A stretch of DNA of 64,000 bases from assembly GCF_016427535.1 (NCBI RefSeq), contig NZ_JAELXV010000004.1:372001-436000 (forward strand), in the 5' to 3' direction. Below, in pieces: positions 17,794-29,433 of the stretch (its first letter is position 1; each line of letters starts with the position of its first letter). This DNA comes from Hymenobacter sp. BT559. Lineage in GTDB: Bacteria; Bacteroidota; Bacteroidia; Cytophagales; Hymenobacteraceae. The translations under genes were made by a program, and so were the position numbers. The notes under the pieces are model-generated. The model made no database searches. It saw nothing but the letters and a program-made list of their open reading frames with translations, and was not told the origin of the DNA.

Positions 17794-18819
17794 TTACACC
17801 ACCGGCTCGCCGAGCATAGGGAAGCCACGCTGATGCCAATAAGGATAAATGGGTGCCGTGGCGCTGGCCGCATCGAGCTGCGCCACTTGCGCGGGCGTGA
17901 GGTTCCAGCCTACGGCGCCTAGGTTCTGGCGCAGCTGCTCTTCATTGCGCGCGCCCACTACGAGGTTGACTACCGTGGGGCGCTGTAGCAGCCAGTTGAG
18001 GGCCACCTGGGCCACCGTTTTGCCAGTCTCGGCGGCCACCGCATCGAGCGCGTCGATGATGCCGAAGAGCAGTTCGTCGGGCACCTTGGGGCCTTGGCTA
18101 CCGCCCTGCGCCAAGCGGCTACTGTCTGGGATGGGCTGGCCCCGGCGAATCTTGCCACTGAGCAGACCCGCCGACAGCGGGCTCCACACGATGGTGCCCA
18201 CGCCTTGGTCAACGCCCAGGGGCATCAGTTCCCACTCAAACTCGCGGTTGGCGAGCGAGTAATACGCTTGATGACCCACGTAGCGCGCCCAACCGTAGCG
18301 CTCCGACACCGATAGCGACTTCATCAGGTGCCAGCCCGAGAAGTTAGAGCACGCGATGTAGCGCACCTTGCCGCTCTGCACCAGCGTATCAAGGGTGCGC
18401 AGCGTTTCCTCAACTGGCGTGTGCGTGTCAAAGCCGTGCATGTGGTAAATGTCGATGTAATCGGTACCTAGGCGGCGCAGCGAGTCTTCGCAGGCCTGCA
18501 CCAGGTGCGCCCGCGACGAGCCGTAGTCGCGCGGCCCCTCGCCCATCGGGAAGGTCGCTTTGGTCGAAATCAGCACCTCGTGGCGTCGGCCTTCCAGGGT
18601 CTTACCTAGGATTTCTTCAGCCTTGCCCTGCGAGTAGACGTTGGCCGTGTCGAAGAGGTTGACGCCCGCCTCCAGGCAAATGTCCACCAGCCGGCGAGCT
18701 TCCTCCACCTGGGTATTGCCCCACGCCTTAAAGAACTCATTACCACCGCCGAAGGTAGCCGTGCCGTAGCTCAGCACGGGTATTCTCAGGCCCGAGCGCC
18801 CTAGTTGTCTGTATTCCAT
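17794..18819 (-). CDS. Aldo/keto reductase
   Basis: 341-residue NADPH-dependent oxidoreductase of the AKR superfamily ((beta/alpha)8 barrel). The catalytic tetrad is visible: Asp57 and Tyr62 (NLFDTANVYSQG), Lys87 (LISTKATF) and His128 (IDIYHMHGFD). The cofactor-binding end contains VVNLVVGARNEEQLRQNL. It looks like the general AKR (YghZ/voltage-channel beta-subunit-like) group; the substrate cannot be told. It stands alone, divergent from the aminotransferase gene. Confidence 0.92.
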   Translation of the reverse strand: MEYRQLGRSGLRIPVLSYGTATFGGGNEFFKAWGNTQVEEARRLVDICLEAGVNLFDTANVYSQGKAEEILGKTLEGRRHEVLISTKATFPMGEGPRDYGSSRAHLVQACEDSLRRLGTDYIDIYHMHGFDTHTPVEETLRTLDTLVQSGKVRYIACSNFSGWHLMKSLSVSERYGWARYVGHQAYYSLANREFEWELMPLGVDQGVGTIVWSPLSAGLLSGKIRRGQPIPDSSRLAQGGSQGPKVPDELLFGIIDALDAVAAETGKTVAQVALNWLLQRPTVVNLVVGARNEEQLRQNLGAVGWNLTPAQVAQLDAASATAPIYPYWHQRGFPMLGEPVV

Positions 18820-18893
18820 AGTTGCAAGGCGGGCCGGTGATAGTGCAAGTGGCCCGCACCTACTAACCGGCCGCGGCCGCCTTAGGTTGGCGG

Positions 18894-18901
18894 TACCTTT
18901 G
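18894..18901 (+). promoter_or_regulatory. Bacteroidetes-type -7 promoter element
   Basis: TACCTTTG matches the TAnnTTTG consensus exactly and ends 7 bp before the aminotransferase ATG, implying a leaderless or nearly leaderless mRNA. No clear TTG-containing -33 element is seen at the usual distance. Confidence 0.5.
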
Positions 18902-18908
18902 TAAGGTT

Positions 18909-20099
18909 ATGTTAACCCCCCGCCAGCTTTTTCTCCGCCACCAGGCCCAAACCTCCGGCTTCCCGCTCTTGCTAGAAATCGAGCGGGCCGAAGGCGTATA
19001 CATGTACACGCCCGAAGGCCGGCCGATTCTCGACCTTATCTCCGGCATCGGCGTCAGCAACGTAGGCCACCGCCACCCTAGGGTGCTGCAAGCCATACAG
19101 GACCAGCTCGATAAATACCTACACCTGATGGTGTACGGCGAACTGGTGCAGGCGCCCCCCGCCCGCCTCGCCCACGCCCTGGCTGCCACCCTCCCCGCCG
19201 CGCTCGATACGGTATATTTCACTAATTCGGGCGCTGAGGCTATCGAGGGCGCCCTCAAACTAGCCAAGCGCCACACCGGCCGCACGGGCTTAGTTTCGGC
19301 TTATAACTCTTACCACGGCTCCACGCACGGCGCCTTGTCCATCACCGGCTCCGAGGGTTTCAAAAACAGCTACCGCCCGCTGCTGCCCGATGTAACGCAC
19401 CTGCGATACAACGAGCTAGCCGACCTAGCGCTGATAACCGAGCACACGGCCGCCGTCATCCTCGAAACCGTGCAGGGCGAGGCCGGCGTGCGGGTACCCG
19501 CGCCCGGCTACCTAGGCGCCGTGCGCCAGCGCTGCACCGAGGTCGGCGCCCTGCTCATCCTCGACGAAATTCAGTGCGGCTTTGGGCGCACCGGCACGCA
19601 GTGGGCCTTCGAGCAGTTTGGCATTGTGCCCGATATCTTGGTGTGCGCCAAGGGCATGGGCGGCGGCATGCCCATTGGAGCCTTCATTTCGTCGCCCGAA
19701 ATCATGGTCGGTTTCCAAACCAACCCCATCCTAGGGCATTGCACCACCTTTGGTGGGCACCCGGTGAGCTGCGCGGCGGCGTTGGCCACGCTGCAAGTCA
19801 TTCAGGAAGAAAATTTACTCGCCAGCGTGGCAGCCAAGGCCGCCCGCATCCGGGCCGGCTTGCAGCATCCCGCTATTCGGGAAGTGCGCAACCAGGGCTT
19901 GCTGATGGCTGTGGAGTTTGAATCGTTTGACGTACTCAAGCCCATTATCGACCGGGCACTGGCCCACGAAGGCATTCTCACCGACTGGTTCTTGTTCTGC
20001 GATAATTCCTTGCGCATTGCCCCCCCGCTCACCATCACCAACGAGGAAATCGACGCGGCCCTGGCCGGCCTGCTACGGGCCATTGAAGTAGTTGTCTGA
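18909..20099 (+). CDS. Class III PLP-dependent aminotransferase
   Basis: 396-residue fold-type I aminotransferase of the acetylornithine/ornithine/GABA group. Features: YFTNSGAEAIEGALKLAK (cofactor phosphate site), SYHGSTHGALS, the Asp of LILDEIQCGFGRTG, and the Schiff-base lysine in VCAKGMGGGMPIGA. The normal full length is present. The N-terminal RHQAQTSGFPLLLEIERAEG is typical of the Bacteroidetes 'aspartate aminotransferase family' branch. No arginine-biosynthesis neighbours are present, so the amino donor is undetermined. Its stop codon lies inside the left arm of an inverted-repeat element. Confidence 0.88.
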   Translation: MLTPRQLFLRHQAQTSGFPLLLEIERAEGVYMYTPEGRPILDLISGIGVSNVGHRHPRVLQAIQDQLDKYLHLMVYGELVQAPPARLAHALAATLPAALDTVYFTNSGAEAIEGALKLAKRHTGRTGLVSAYNSYHGSTHGALSITGSEGFKNSYRPLLPDVTHLRYNELADLALITEHTAAVILETVQGEAGVRVPAPGYLGAVRQRCTEVGALLILDEIQCGFGRTGTQWAFEQFGIVPDILVCAKGMGGGMPIGAFISSPEIMVGFQTNPILGHCTTFGGHPVSCAAALATLQVIQEENLLASVAAKAARIRAGLQHPAIREVRNQGLLMAVEFESFDVLKPIIDRALAHEGILTDWFLFCDNSLRIAPPLTITNEEIDAALAGLLRAIEVVV

Positions 20100-20267
20100 A
20101 CCGCGGATTCGTCGGACTTTTCGGATGAATCGAATTTTGAAGTCAGTACGCGGTAGCCACTAAAGACAGGCTAGCCAGCAAACGAAAAGGGCTGCCCTTG
20201 CGGGCGGCCCTTTTACTGCAACAAAATTCGCTTCATCTGAAAAATCCGACGAATCCGCGGTTCAGAC
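20094..20267. mobile_element. MITE-like element with 45-nt terminal inverted repeats
   Basis: Arms 20094-20138 and 20223-20267 are inverted copies, 45 nt each with three mismatches, enclosing 84 nt without a coding frame. The ends read GTCTGAACCGCGGATTCG. The left arm supplies the TGA stop of the aminotransferase gene, and the right end directly abuts the TAA stop of the convergent TerB-like gene. No transposase is present; a non-autonomous element or large structured terminator fits. No target duplication was identified with confidence. Confidence 0.65.
20185..20214. terminator. Bidirectional intrinsic terminator inside the repeat element
   Basis: A 13-bp stem AAAAGGGCTGCCC / GGGCGGCCCTTTT (one G-U pair) with a 4-nt loop; T-runs follow on both strands. 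It serves the convergent genes on either side. Confidence 0.75.
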
Positions 20268-20714
20268 TTAGTGCTGCGGTATATTATTGTAGTTCAAGAA
20301 CGAGAGGCTTTCCTCTTTGATGCGCTCGCGGGGCATTGCATCTTTCACGCCTTGCGAGATTTTGCGCACCAGCACGCCCACAATGGCTTTGCGGAAGCCG
20401 AGCTTCTCGGCCATCATGATGCAGAAATCCATTTCGGTTTCGTCCACAATGCCGTCGGCTAGCATCATGTCGACCAAGTCAAAAATCTGGTCGAACCGTT
20501 CCGAGTCGTTGTTTGGGATATCCGAATCGCAGCTGGTTTGGCCCAGCACAAGCTTGCGCACGTTGGGGGCCGACATGCCGTTTTTCTTGCCGACCGTAAT
20601 GATGAAGTTCATCTCACGGTCGTCGATGTGTCCGTCGGCCTTGGCCAAGGCAGCGAGGTTACACAAGTGGCCTTTAATTTTTTTGGCCTGCTCATTTTCG
20701 AAAAAACCAAACAT
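20268..20714 (-). CDS. TerB-like small helical protein
   Basis: 148-residue cytoplasmic protein, all-helical, with an acidic repeated pattern (LCNLAALAKADGHIDDREMNFI and VDMMLADGIVDETEMDFCIMMA) resembling the two-halved TerB/tellurite-resistance fold that may bind divalent metal. The start is the ATG at 20714 (MFGFFENEQAKK); the open frame extends a further 61 codons upstream, but that part has no protein-like character. The function is unknown, and no ter genes are adjacent (terC lies 6.8 kb away). Confidence 0.7.
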   Translation of the reverse strand: MFGFFENEQAKKIKGHLCNLAALAKADGHIDDREMNFIITVGKKNGMSAPNVRKLVLGQTSCDSDIPNNDSERFDQIFDLVDMMLADGIVDETEMDFCIMMAEKLGFRKAIVGVLVRKISQGVKDAMPRERIKEESLSFLNYNNIPQH

Positions 20715-20967
20715 AGAGCGGTAGAAAAGAGGTGGAAGGATGTTCGGCCGCGGGCCGGGTGGGAAGTGACCGAAAAATAAGCAGAAAAAGTGTGATAAAC
20801 TAGCGCTTTTCTCAGAGTTAATGAGACTAATACGCAAGCGCCGTAAAAATGTCCGGCGAAAAACCGCAACACTGCCCAATAACTGCCGCCCACGCACGAC
20901 CTTTGCGAGCTTAACGGCTGCCAGCGCTGGATAGAGGCCAGCTGGCGCTACTTAAGAAACCGGTTTT

Positions 20968-21939
20968 ATGAAGCGAATTGGAGTTTTTACCAGCGGCGGC
21001 GACGCACCGGGCATGAACGCCTGCGTCCGCGCGGTGGTGCGGGCGGCGGTCTACCACGGGCTGGAAGTATACGGCATCATGCGGGGCTACAGCGGCATGA
21101 TTAAGGGCGAATTTGTGCGGATGGACTCGGCCTCGGTGGCCAACACCGTGCAGCGCGGCGGCACGATTCTGAAGTCGGCCCGCTCCCAGAAGTTCATGAC
21201 CAAAGAGGGCCGCCAGCAGGCCTTCGACCAGCTAGTAAACAACGGTATTGAGGGCCTCGTGGCTATCGGGGGCAACGGCACCTTCACGGGTGCTACTATT
21301 TTTGAGCAGGAGTTTGGCATCCCGACCGTGGGCGCGCCCGGCACCATCGACAACGACCTGTACGGCACCGACTACACCATTGGCTACGACACGGCCGTAA
21401 ACACGGCGCTGGAGGCAATAGATAAAATCCGGGACACGGCTGACTCGCACGACCGCTGCTTTTTTGTGGAAGTAATGGGCCGCGACTCTGGCTACATCGC
21501 CATTCCGTGCGCCATCGGCGGCGGTGCCGAAATCGTGATGGTGCCCGAAACAGCCATGAGCGTAGAGGCTGTTATCGAGAACCTACAAAACAGCTACACG
21601 CGCCACAAAACTTCGTTTATTGTGGTAGTGGCTGAGGGCGAAGAAGAAGGCAACGTGCACCACGTGGCCCGCCGCGTGAAGGAGGCCCTACCCCAGCTCG
21701 ACACCCGCGTTACCATCGTAGGCCACATTCAGCGTGGCGGCTCGCCCACGGCGGCTGACCGCCTGCTGGCTTCGCAGCTCGGCATTGCGGCCGTAGAAGG
21801 CCTTATGAACGGCATGAAAAACGTGATGGCCGGCATCGTCGACCGTAAGCTCATGTACACCCCCTTTGACGACACCATTCACAAGCGTAAGGTTATCAAC
21901 CAGAGCTTTATGCGCATGGTTGAAATCCTATCGGTTTAG
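20968..21939 (+). CDS. pfkA: ATP-type 6-phosphofructokinase
   Basis: 323-residue glycolytic kinase converting fructose-6-phosphate to fructose-1,6-bisphosphate. Motifs: FTSGGDAPGMNACVRAVVR (ATP site), GAPGTIDND (substrate/catalytic loop, residues 123-130), MGRDSGYIA and IVGHIQRGGSPTAADR. Gly104 and Gly125 mark it as ATP-dependent rather than PPi-dependent. The usual GGDGS reads GGNGT here, putting Asn at the position equivalent to E. coli Asp103, which contacts Mg-ATP. The gene is separate from other glycolytic genes and is followed by a strong bidirectional terminator. Confidence 0.95.
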   Translation: MKRIGVFTSGGDAPGMNACVRAVVRAAVYHGLEVYGIMRGYSGMIKGEFVRMDSASVANTVQRGGTILKSARSQKFMTKEGRQQAFDQLVNNGIEGLVAIGGNGTFTGATIFEQEFGIPTVGAPGTIDNDLYGTDYTIGYDTAVNTALEAIDKIRDTADSHDRCFFVEVMGRDSGYIAIPCAIGGGAEIVMVPETAMSVEAVIENLQNSYTRHKTSFIVVVAEGEEEGNVHHVARRVKEALPQLDTRVTIVGHIQRGGSPTAADRLLASQLGIAAVEGLMNGMKNVMAGIVDRKLMYTPFDDTIHKRKVINQSFMRMVEILSV

Positions 21940-21951
21940 ATACCATTCTAC

Positions 21952-22003
21952 TAGCCCCTGGCTATTGGCTTCTTGCTAAGCAGGAGCCAATAGCCAGGGG
22001 CTA
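21952..22003. terminator. Bidirectional terminator between pfkA and miaA
   Basis: Perfect 19-bp stem (21952-21970 with 21985-22003; arm TAGCCCCTGGCTATTGGCT) and a 14-nt loop, located exactly between two convergent genes. Confidence 0.8.
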
Positions 22004-22010
22004 CTTGCTA

Positions 22011-22937
22011 CTAGCCTAAGTCAACCCATTGGTACGCTGCATCTCGCCGCAGCCAGGTAAGCTGGCGCTTGGCGTAGTGACGCGTGTTGCGCTGCAGCAG
22101 GCGCACGGCTTCGGCATAGTCGTAGGCACCATCTAGATAGCCAAAGATTTCCTGGTACCCCACAGTTTGCAGCGCCTGGTGATGGCGGTAGGGTACTAAT
22201 CCTTCTACCTCGGCCAGCAGGCCGGCTGCCAGCATTGTCTCCACGCGCTGGTTGATGCGGTCGTAGAGCACCTCGCGCGGGCGGTTCAGTGCCACTTTTA
22301 CTACCCTAAAGGGCCGCGCTGCCGCTGTAGCCGCCGCGGCGGCCGGGCCCGTATGGTAGCTGGAAAAGGGCCGCCCGGTGCCCCGCGTTATTTCTAGGGC
22401 GCGCAGCACGCGCTGGTGATTTTGCAGGTCTACGCGCTGGTGGGCTACGGGGTCGGTGGCCGCCAGCTCGGCCACGAGGGCGGGCAGCCCTAGGGTCTGC
22501 AATTCGTGCTGCAGCCCCTGGCGCACGGCGGGGTCCACGGCGGGCAGCTCGTCGAGGCCATCGGTGAGGGCTTGCAGGTAGAGGCCCGAGCCCCCAGTGA
22601 GTATCACTACCGGCAGGCGTCGAAATAGCTCGTCGAGTACCCCTAGGGCATCGGCGGCAAAGCGACCAGCACTATACTCCTGCGTAATGCTGTGCGAATC
22701 AATAAAATGGTGCGGCACGCCCTGCATCTCCTCCGGCGTAGGCTTGGCCGTACCAATGCTGAGTTCACGAAAAAACTGGCGCGAGTCGGCAGATAAAATC
22801 TCGGTACCCAGCTGCTGGGCAAGGGCTACGCTCAGCGCAGTTTTGCCCACCGCGGTAGGTCCGGCCAAGGCAAGTAGCACAGGGCGCGGGTCGGCAGCTG
22901 TGGGCACCAGCTGAGCTACTAAATCGGGGGCAAGCAT
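22011..22937 (-). CDS. miaA: tRNA dimethylallyltransferase
   Basis: Transfers a dimethylallyl group to N6 of A37 in tRNAs that read codons starting with U. The 308-residue protein has the P-loop LALAGPTAVGKTALS, the DSRQFFRELSIGTAKPT substrate loop, HHFIDSH, ILTGGSGLYLQAL and the C-terminal LQTVGYQEIFGYLDG followed by RHYAKRQLTWLRRD. The ATG at 22937 is chosen; an in-frame codon 39 bp upstream would add a hydrophobic stretch not found in MiaA. It follows the glycosyltransferase gene on the same strand. Confidence 0.95.
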   Translation of the reverse strand: MLAPDLVAQLVPTAADPRPVLLALAGPTAVGKTALSVALAQQLGTEILSADSRQFFRELSIGTAKPTPEEMQGVPHHFIDSHSITQEYSAGRFAADALGVLDELFRRLPVVILTGGSGLYLQALTDGLDELPAVDPAVRQGLQHELQTLGLPALVAELAATDPVAHQRVDLQNHQRVLRALEITRGTGRPFSSYHTGPAAAAATAAARPFRVVKVALNRPREVLYDRINQRVETMLAAGLLAEVEGLVPYRHHQALQTVGYQEIFGYLDGAYDYAEAVRLLQRNTRHYAKRQLTWLRRDAAYQWVDLG

Positions 22938-23016
22938 AAGTAAGGCAACTAATAAACCGCCGCAGCCTAAGCGCACCTAGGCCAGCGGGCAGCACAAAAT
23001 TCGCGCTACGGCGCCA

Positions 23017-24231
23017 CTAGGGCGCCAGCAGCGTCTGGTACAAACCAATTAATATTTTTTCTTCCTCTCGCCAGTTCCATTCGCGGCGGGCGCGGCGGCA
23101 GTTGGCGGCCAGGCGCTGGTGGTAGGCGCCGGGCTGCCCACCGGGCAGCAGGCGAGCCAGCCCGGCCACCAACGTAGCGGGGCCTAGGTCGGGTACCAGC
23201 GCGGCTACTTCGTGCTGCGCATTGAGGGCACGGTACTCCGGAAAGTCTATACACAGCTGCGGCACGCCGGCCTGCACGTAATCGAAAAACTTGTTAGCCA
23301 GCGAGTAATAATAGCTTAGGCCAGTATTTTCGAGCAGCATAATACCTACGGTGGCTTGGGCTGTGAGCTGGCGCAGCTCGGCGGGCAGCACGTAGCCCCG
23401 AAACTCGACCTGCCCCGTTGCCAGTAGGCCCAGGCGCTCGGCATGCTGGCGCAGTTCAGCCGAGCAGTCGCCTTCGCCGCAGATAACAAGCCGCGCTGGC
23501 ACCTGCGGCATGGCGTTGAGGAGCTGCGCCAGGCCGCGTCCCACATTCAGCACCCCTTGGTAAAGAATTATAGGGGCAGCTTGGTAGCCAGTACCCGGTG
23601 CCCGGTGCTGGGCATTTGAGGTCAACATGACGCTTGCAGTTGCCGGAGGCTGCTCCCTACTACCTAGGCGCGTAGCGTCATTCTCCCCTGGCATGGGCAC
23701 ATTGCGCACCACCGCAAACGGACACCCAGCATGGCGCTGCGCCAATAGCCGCGCGAGCGACGGCCCTACCGTGTAGCGCAGCTGCGCCCGGGGCACAATA
23801 AAGTCTTCAACCCACTGCCAAATGCGCTGCACGCGCGGCCTGCCCACTACCTCCGGCACCTCCGTAAAAAGCTCGTGCGCATCGTATACAAATACTTGTT
23901 TCCCAAGCTTCGACCTAGCCCAAACTGGCAGGGCGGCATCGAGGTCGGCGCAACACCACACCTCGGCCCGGCAACGCAACAAATACCAGAACAAACGTAT
24001 AGTATATTCCAGATAAAATAATTTCCCTTTTTGAAACCAGCCGCGCAGGCGATGCTGCTTGTAACACTGAGCTGTAAGCGCTACAGAAGCAGTTCGCTGC
24101 CAACCTATTAGCTCCACTTCGTAGCCCGCCGCCGCCAGGCTGCTGCACACCCGCTGCATGCGCTGGTCGTAGTTCAGGTCGGTGGTCACGGCAAAAACCA
24201 GGCGCGGAGCCGGTGCAACGGAAGCGACCAC
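23017..24231 (-). CDS. GT4-type glycosyltransferase
   Basis: 404-residue cytoplasmic or membrane-associated sugar transferase with a GT-B fold. The N-terminal domain has TTDLNYDQRMQRVCSSLAAAGYEVELIG and VYDAHELFTEVPEV. The C-terminal donor-binding domain has ILYQGVLNVGRGLAQLL, RLVICGEGDCSAELR and YYSLANKFFDYVQAGVPQLCIDFPEYR. The start appears to be a GTG at 24231. Acceptor and donor are unknown; it is not within a larger polysaccharide cluster here. Confidence 0.85.
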   Translation of the reverse strand: MVASVAPAPRLVFAVTTDLNYDQRMQRVCSSLAAAGYEVELIGWQRTASVALTAQCYKQHRLRGWFQKGKLFYLEYTIRLFWYLLRCRAEVWCCADLDAALPVWARSKLGKQVFVYDAHELFTEVPEVVGRPRVQRIWQWVEDFIVPRAQLRYTVGPSLARLLAQRHAGCPFAVVRNVPMPGENDATRLGSREQPPATASVMLTSNAQHRAPGTGYQAAPIILYQGVLNVGRGLAQLLNAMPQVPARLVICGEGDCSAELRQHAERLGLLATGQVEFRGYVLPAELRQLTAQATVGIMLLENTGLSYYYSLANKFFDYVQAGVPQLCIDFPEYRALNAQHEVAALVPDLGPATLVAGLARLLPGGQPGAYHQRLAANCRRARREWNWREEEKILIGLYQTLLAP

Positions 24232-24344
24232 AACGGACTGAATGCTAAAATTAATTGTGAGAACAGAATTTGTACCCCAAATTTAGGCTTTACTAAGCTG
24301 CTGCGTGCTTAATTAGTAGTTATTATTGGTGCCAACAGGCTATT

Positions 24345-27965
<3,621 letters not shown>

Positions 27966-28031
27966 TTCTGCCTTAACCCTTTCTTCTATAACCCGTTCTC
28001 TCGTTGTTCCACTCGCTACTCGTCTTACGCA

Positions 28032-28418
28032 ATGCCCGCTGAAAACACCACGAAAACTATCCTCATTGCCGAGGACAGTTCTGTTATCCTGAACCTGACG
28101 CGTAAAATTCTGGAGCAGCAGAAATACAAAATCTTGTTGGCAAAGAACGGAGGCGACGTGCTACCGCAGCTCGAGAAGAACTCGGTTGATGGCATCCTGA
28201 TGGACATCAACATCCCGGTGAAGGATGGCATGCAGTGCACCCGCGACATCCGGGCCCATGCCGATGAGCGCATCCGGTCGCTGCCCGTTATTGCCATCAG
28301 TGGCAACGCCAACGACTACACAATGGCTGACTTTCAGGCGGCCGGCGTAACTGCTTACCTGCCCAAGCCGCTCAACTTCGACGAGTTGGTGCGCATGGTG
28401 CGGCAGTACGTAGGCTAA
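28032..28418 (+). CDS. Single-domain response regulator (CheY-like)
   Basis: 128-residue receiver with no output domain: acidic pocket AEDSS, phospho-acceptor Asp58 (ILMDINIPVKDG), Thr/Ser switch region (IAISGNAND) and Lys in YLPKPLNF. It is probably co-transcribed with the hybrid kinase upstream and could shuttle phosphate to another protein. The ATG at 28032 is the only sensible start. Confidence 0.9.
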   Translation: MPAENTTKTILIAEDSSVILNLTRKILEQQKYKILLAKNGGDVLPQLEKNSVDGILMDINIPVKDGMQCTRDIRAHADERIRSLPVIAISGNANDYTMADFQAAGVTAYLPKPLNFDELVRMVRQYVG

Positions 28419-28423
28419 AGCCA

Positions 28424-28541
28424 GTTATGAATTTTTGAGTTATGAGTTTTGAGTTGTTTACAGGCGTTGTGCTTCTGGCATAGCAAAACTGGTCGGTCGA
28501 CGCTCACCAATTCATAACTCAAAACCTAACCCTCATAACTC
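28424..28541. repeat. Heptamer-phased inverted repeat (GAGTTAT type)
   Basis: The left arm runs GAGTTAT-GAGTTTT-GAGTT in 7-base steps; the right arm, read on the minus strand, runs GAGTTAT-GAGGGTT-AGGTTTT-GAGTTAT-GAATTGG. The arms surround about 50 nt. This is one of four such elements in the window. Confidence 0.6.
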
Positions 28542-28544
28542 TCC

Positions 28545-29312
28545 TTGACTATCACGTTTCTCGGTACCGGCACCTCTTCGGGGGTGCCGATGATAGGGTG
28601 CGACTGCCCAGTGTGCCGCTCGCTCGACCCGCGCGACCAGCGCCTGCGCGTGGCCGTGCACCTAGAGGTGGAGGGGCGCAGCTTGGTCATTGACACGGGC
28701 CCCGACTTTCGGCAGCAGATGCTGCGCGCCCGCGTGAGCCACCTCGATGCCGTGCTGTTTACCCACGAGCACAAAGACCACACGGCGGGCCTCGACGACA
28801 TTCGGGCGTTCAACTTCCGGCAGCAGCAGGAAATGCCTGTGTATGCCGAGCCACGGGTGATTAACCAGCTCAAGCAGGAGTTTGCCTACATTTTTGCTGA
28901 GCAGAAATACCCTGGAGTGCCGCAGGTGCGCCTCCACCCCATTGAGGCCGACGACCAGCCATTTGACGTGGCGGGCGTGGCCGTGCAGCCCCTGCGGGCG
29001 CTGCACTACCGGCTGCCGGTGCTAGGCTTTCGCGTGGGCAGCTTTGCCTACCTCACCGATGCCAACTTCATCGGCCCCGAAACGATGGCGCAGTTGCGCG
29101 GCGCCGATACGATTGTGCTGAATGCTCTGCGCCACGAGCCGCATATTTCGCACTTCACACTTGGGCAGGCCGTTGAGATTTTACAGGACCTAGGGCCGCG
29201 GCGGGCTTACCTCACGCATATCAGCCACCAACTGGGCCGCCACCGCGAGGTAGAAGCGGGGTTGCCATCGTGGATTCGGCTGGCGTATGACGGGCTGAAG
29301 ATTGAGATATAG
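28545..29312 (+). CDS. MBL-fold metallohydrolase (PhnP-like)
   Basis: 255-residue metallo-beta-lactamase-fold hydrolase. The N-terminal TFLGTGTSSGVPMIGCDCPVC has the cysteine cluster typical of the PhnP/cyclic-phosphate phosphodiesterase branch. The dinuclear metal motif is FTHEHKDHTAGLDDIR, with further ligands in LTDANFI and LTHISHQLGRH. The start is TTG at 28545, set by the invariant N-terminus. No phosphonate genes are nearby, so the substrate is unknown. Confidence 0.87.
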   Translation: MTITFLGTGTSSGVPMIGCDCPVCRSLDPRDQRLRVAVHLEVEGRSLVIDTGPDFRQQMLRARVSHLDAVLFTHEHKDHTAGLDDIRAFNFRQQQEMPVYAEPRVINQLKQEFAYIFAEQKYPGVPQVRLHPIEADDQPFDVAGVAVQPLRALHYRLPVLGFRVGSFAYLTDANFIGPETMAQLRGADTIVLNALRHEPHISHFTLGQAVEILQDLGPRRAYLTHISHQLGRHREVEAGLPSWIRLAYDGLKIEI

Positions 29313-29433
29313 CGGCTTGTGCTGGCTAGCCACCGTCTATCCTATTTTCTGCTCGGTTACTACTACTGAAAAGAGGCACTAGGTGCCACGTAAGCTGCGT
29401 ACCGCCTACGAGCCCGGCTGATTTTTGGGTTTT

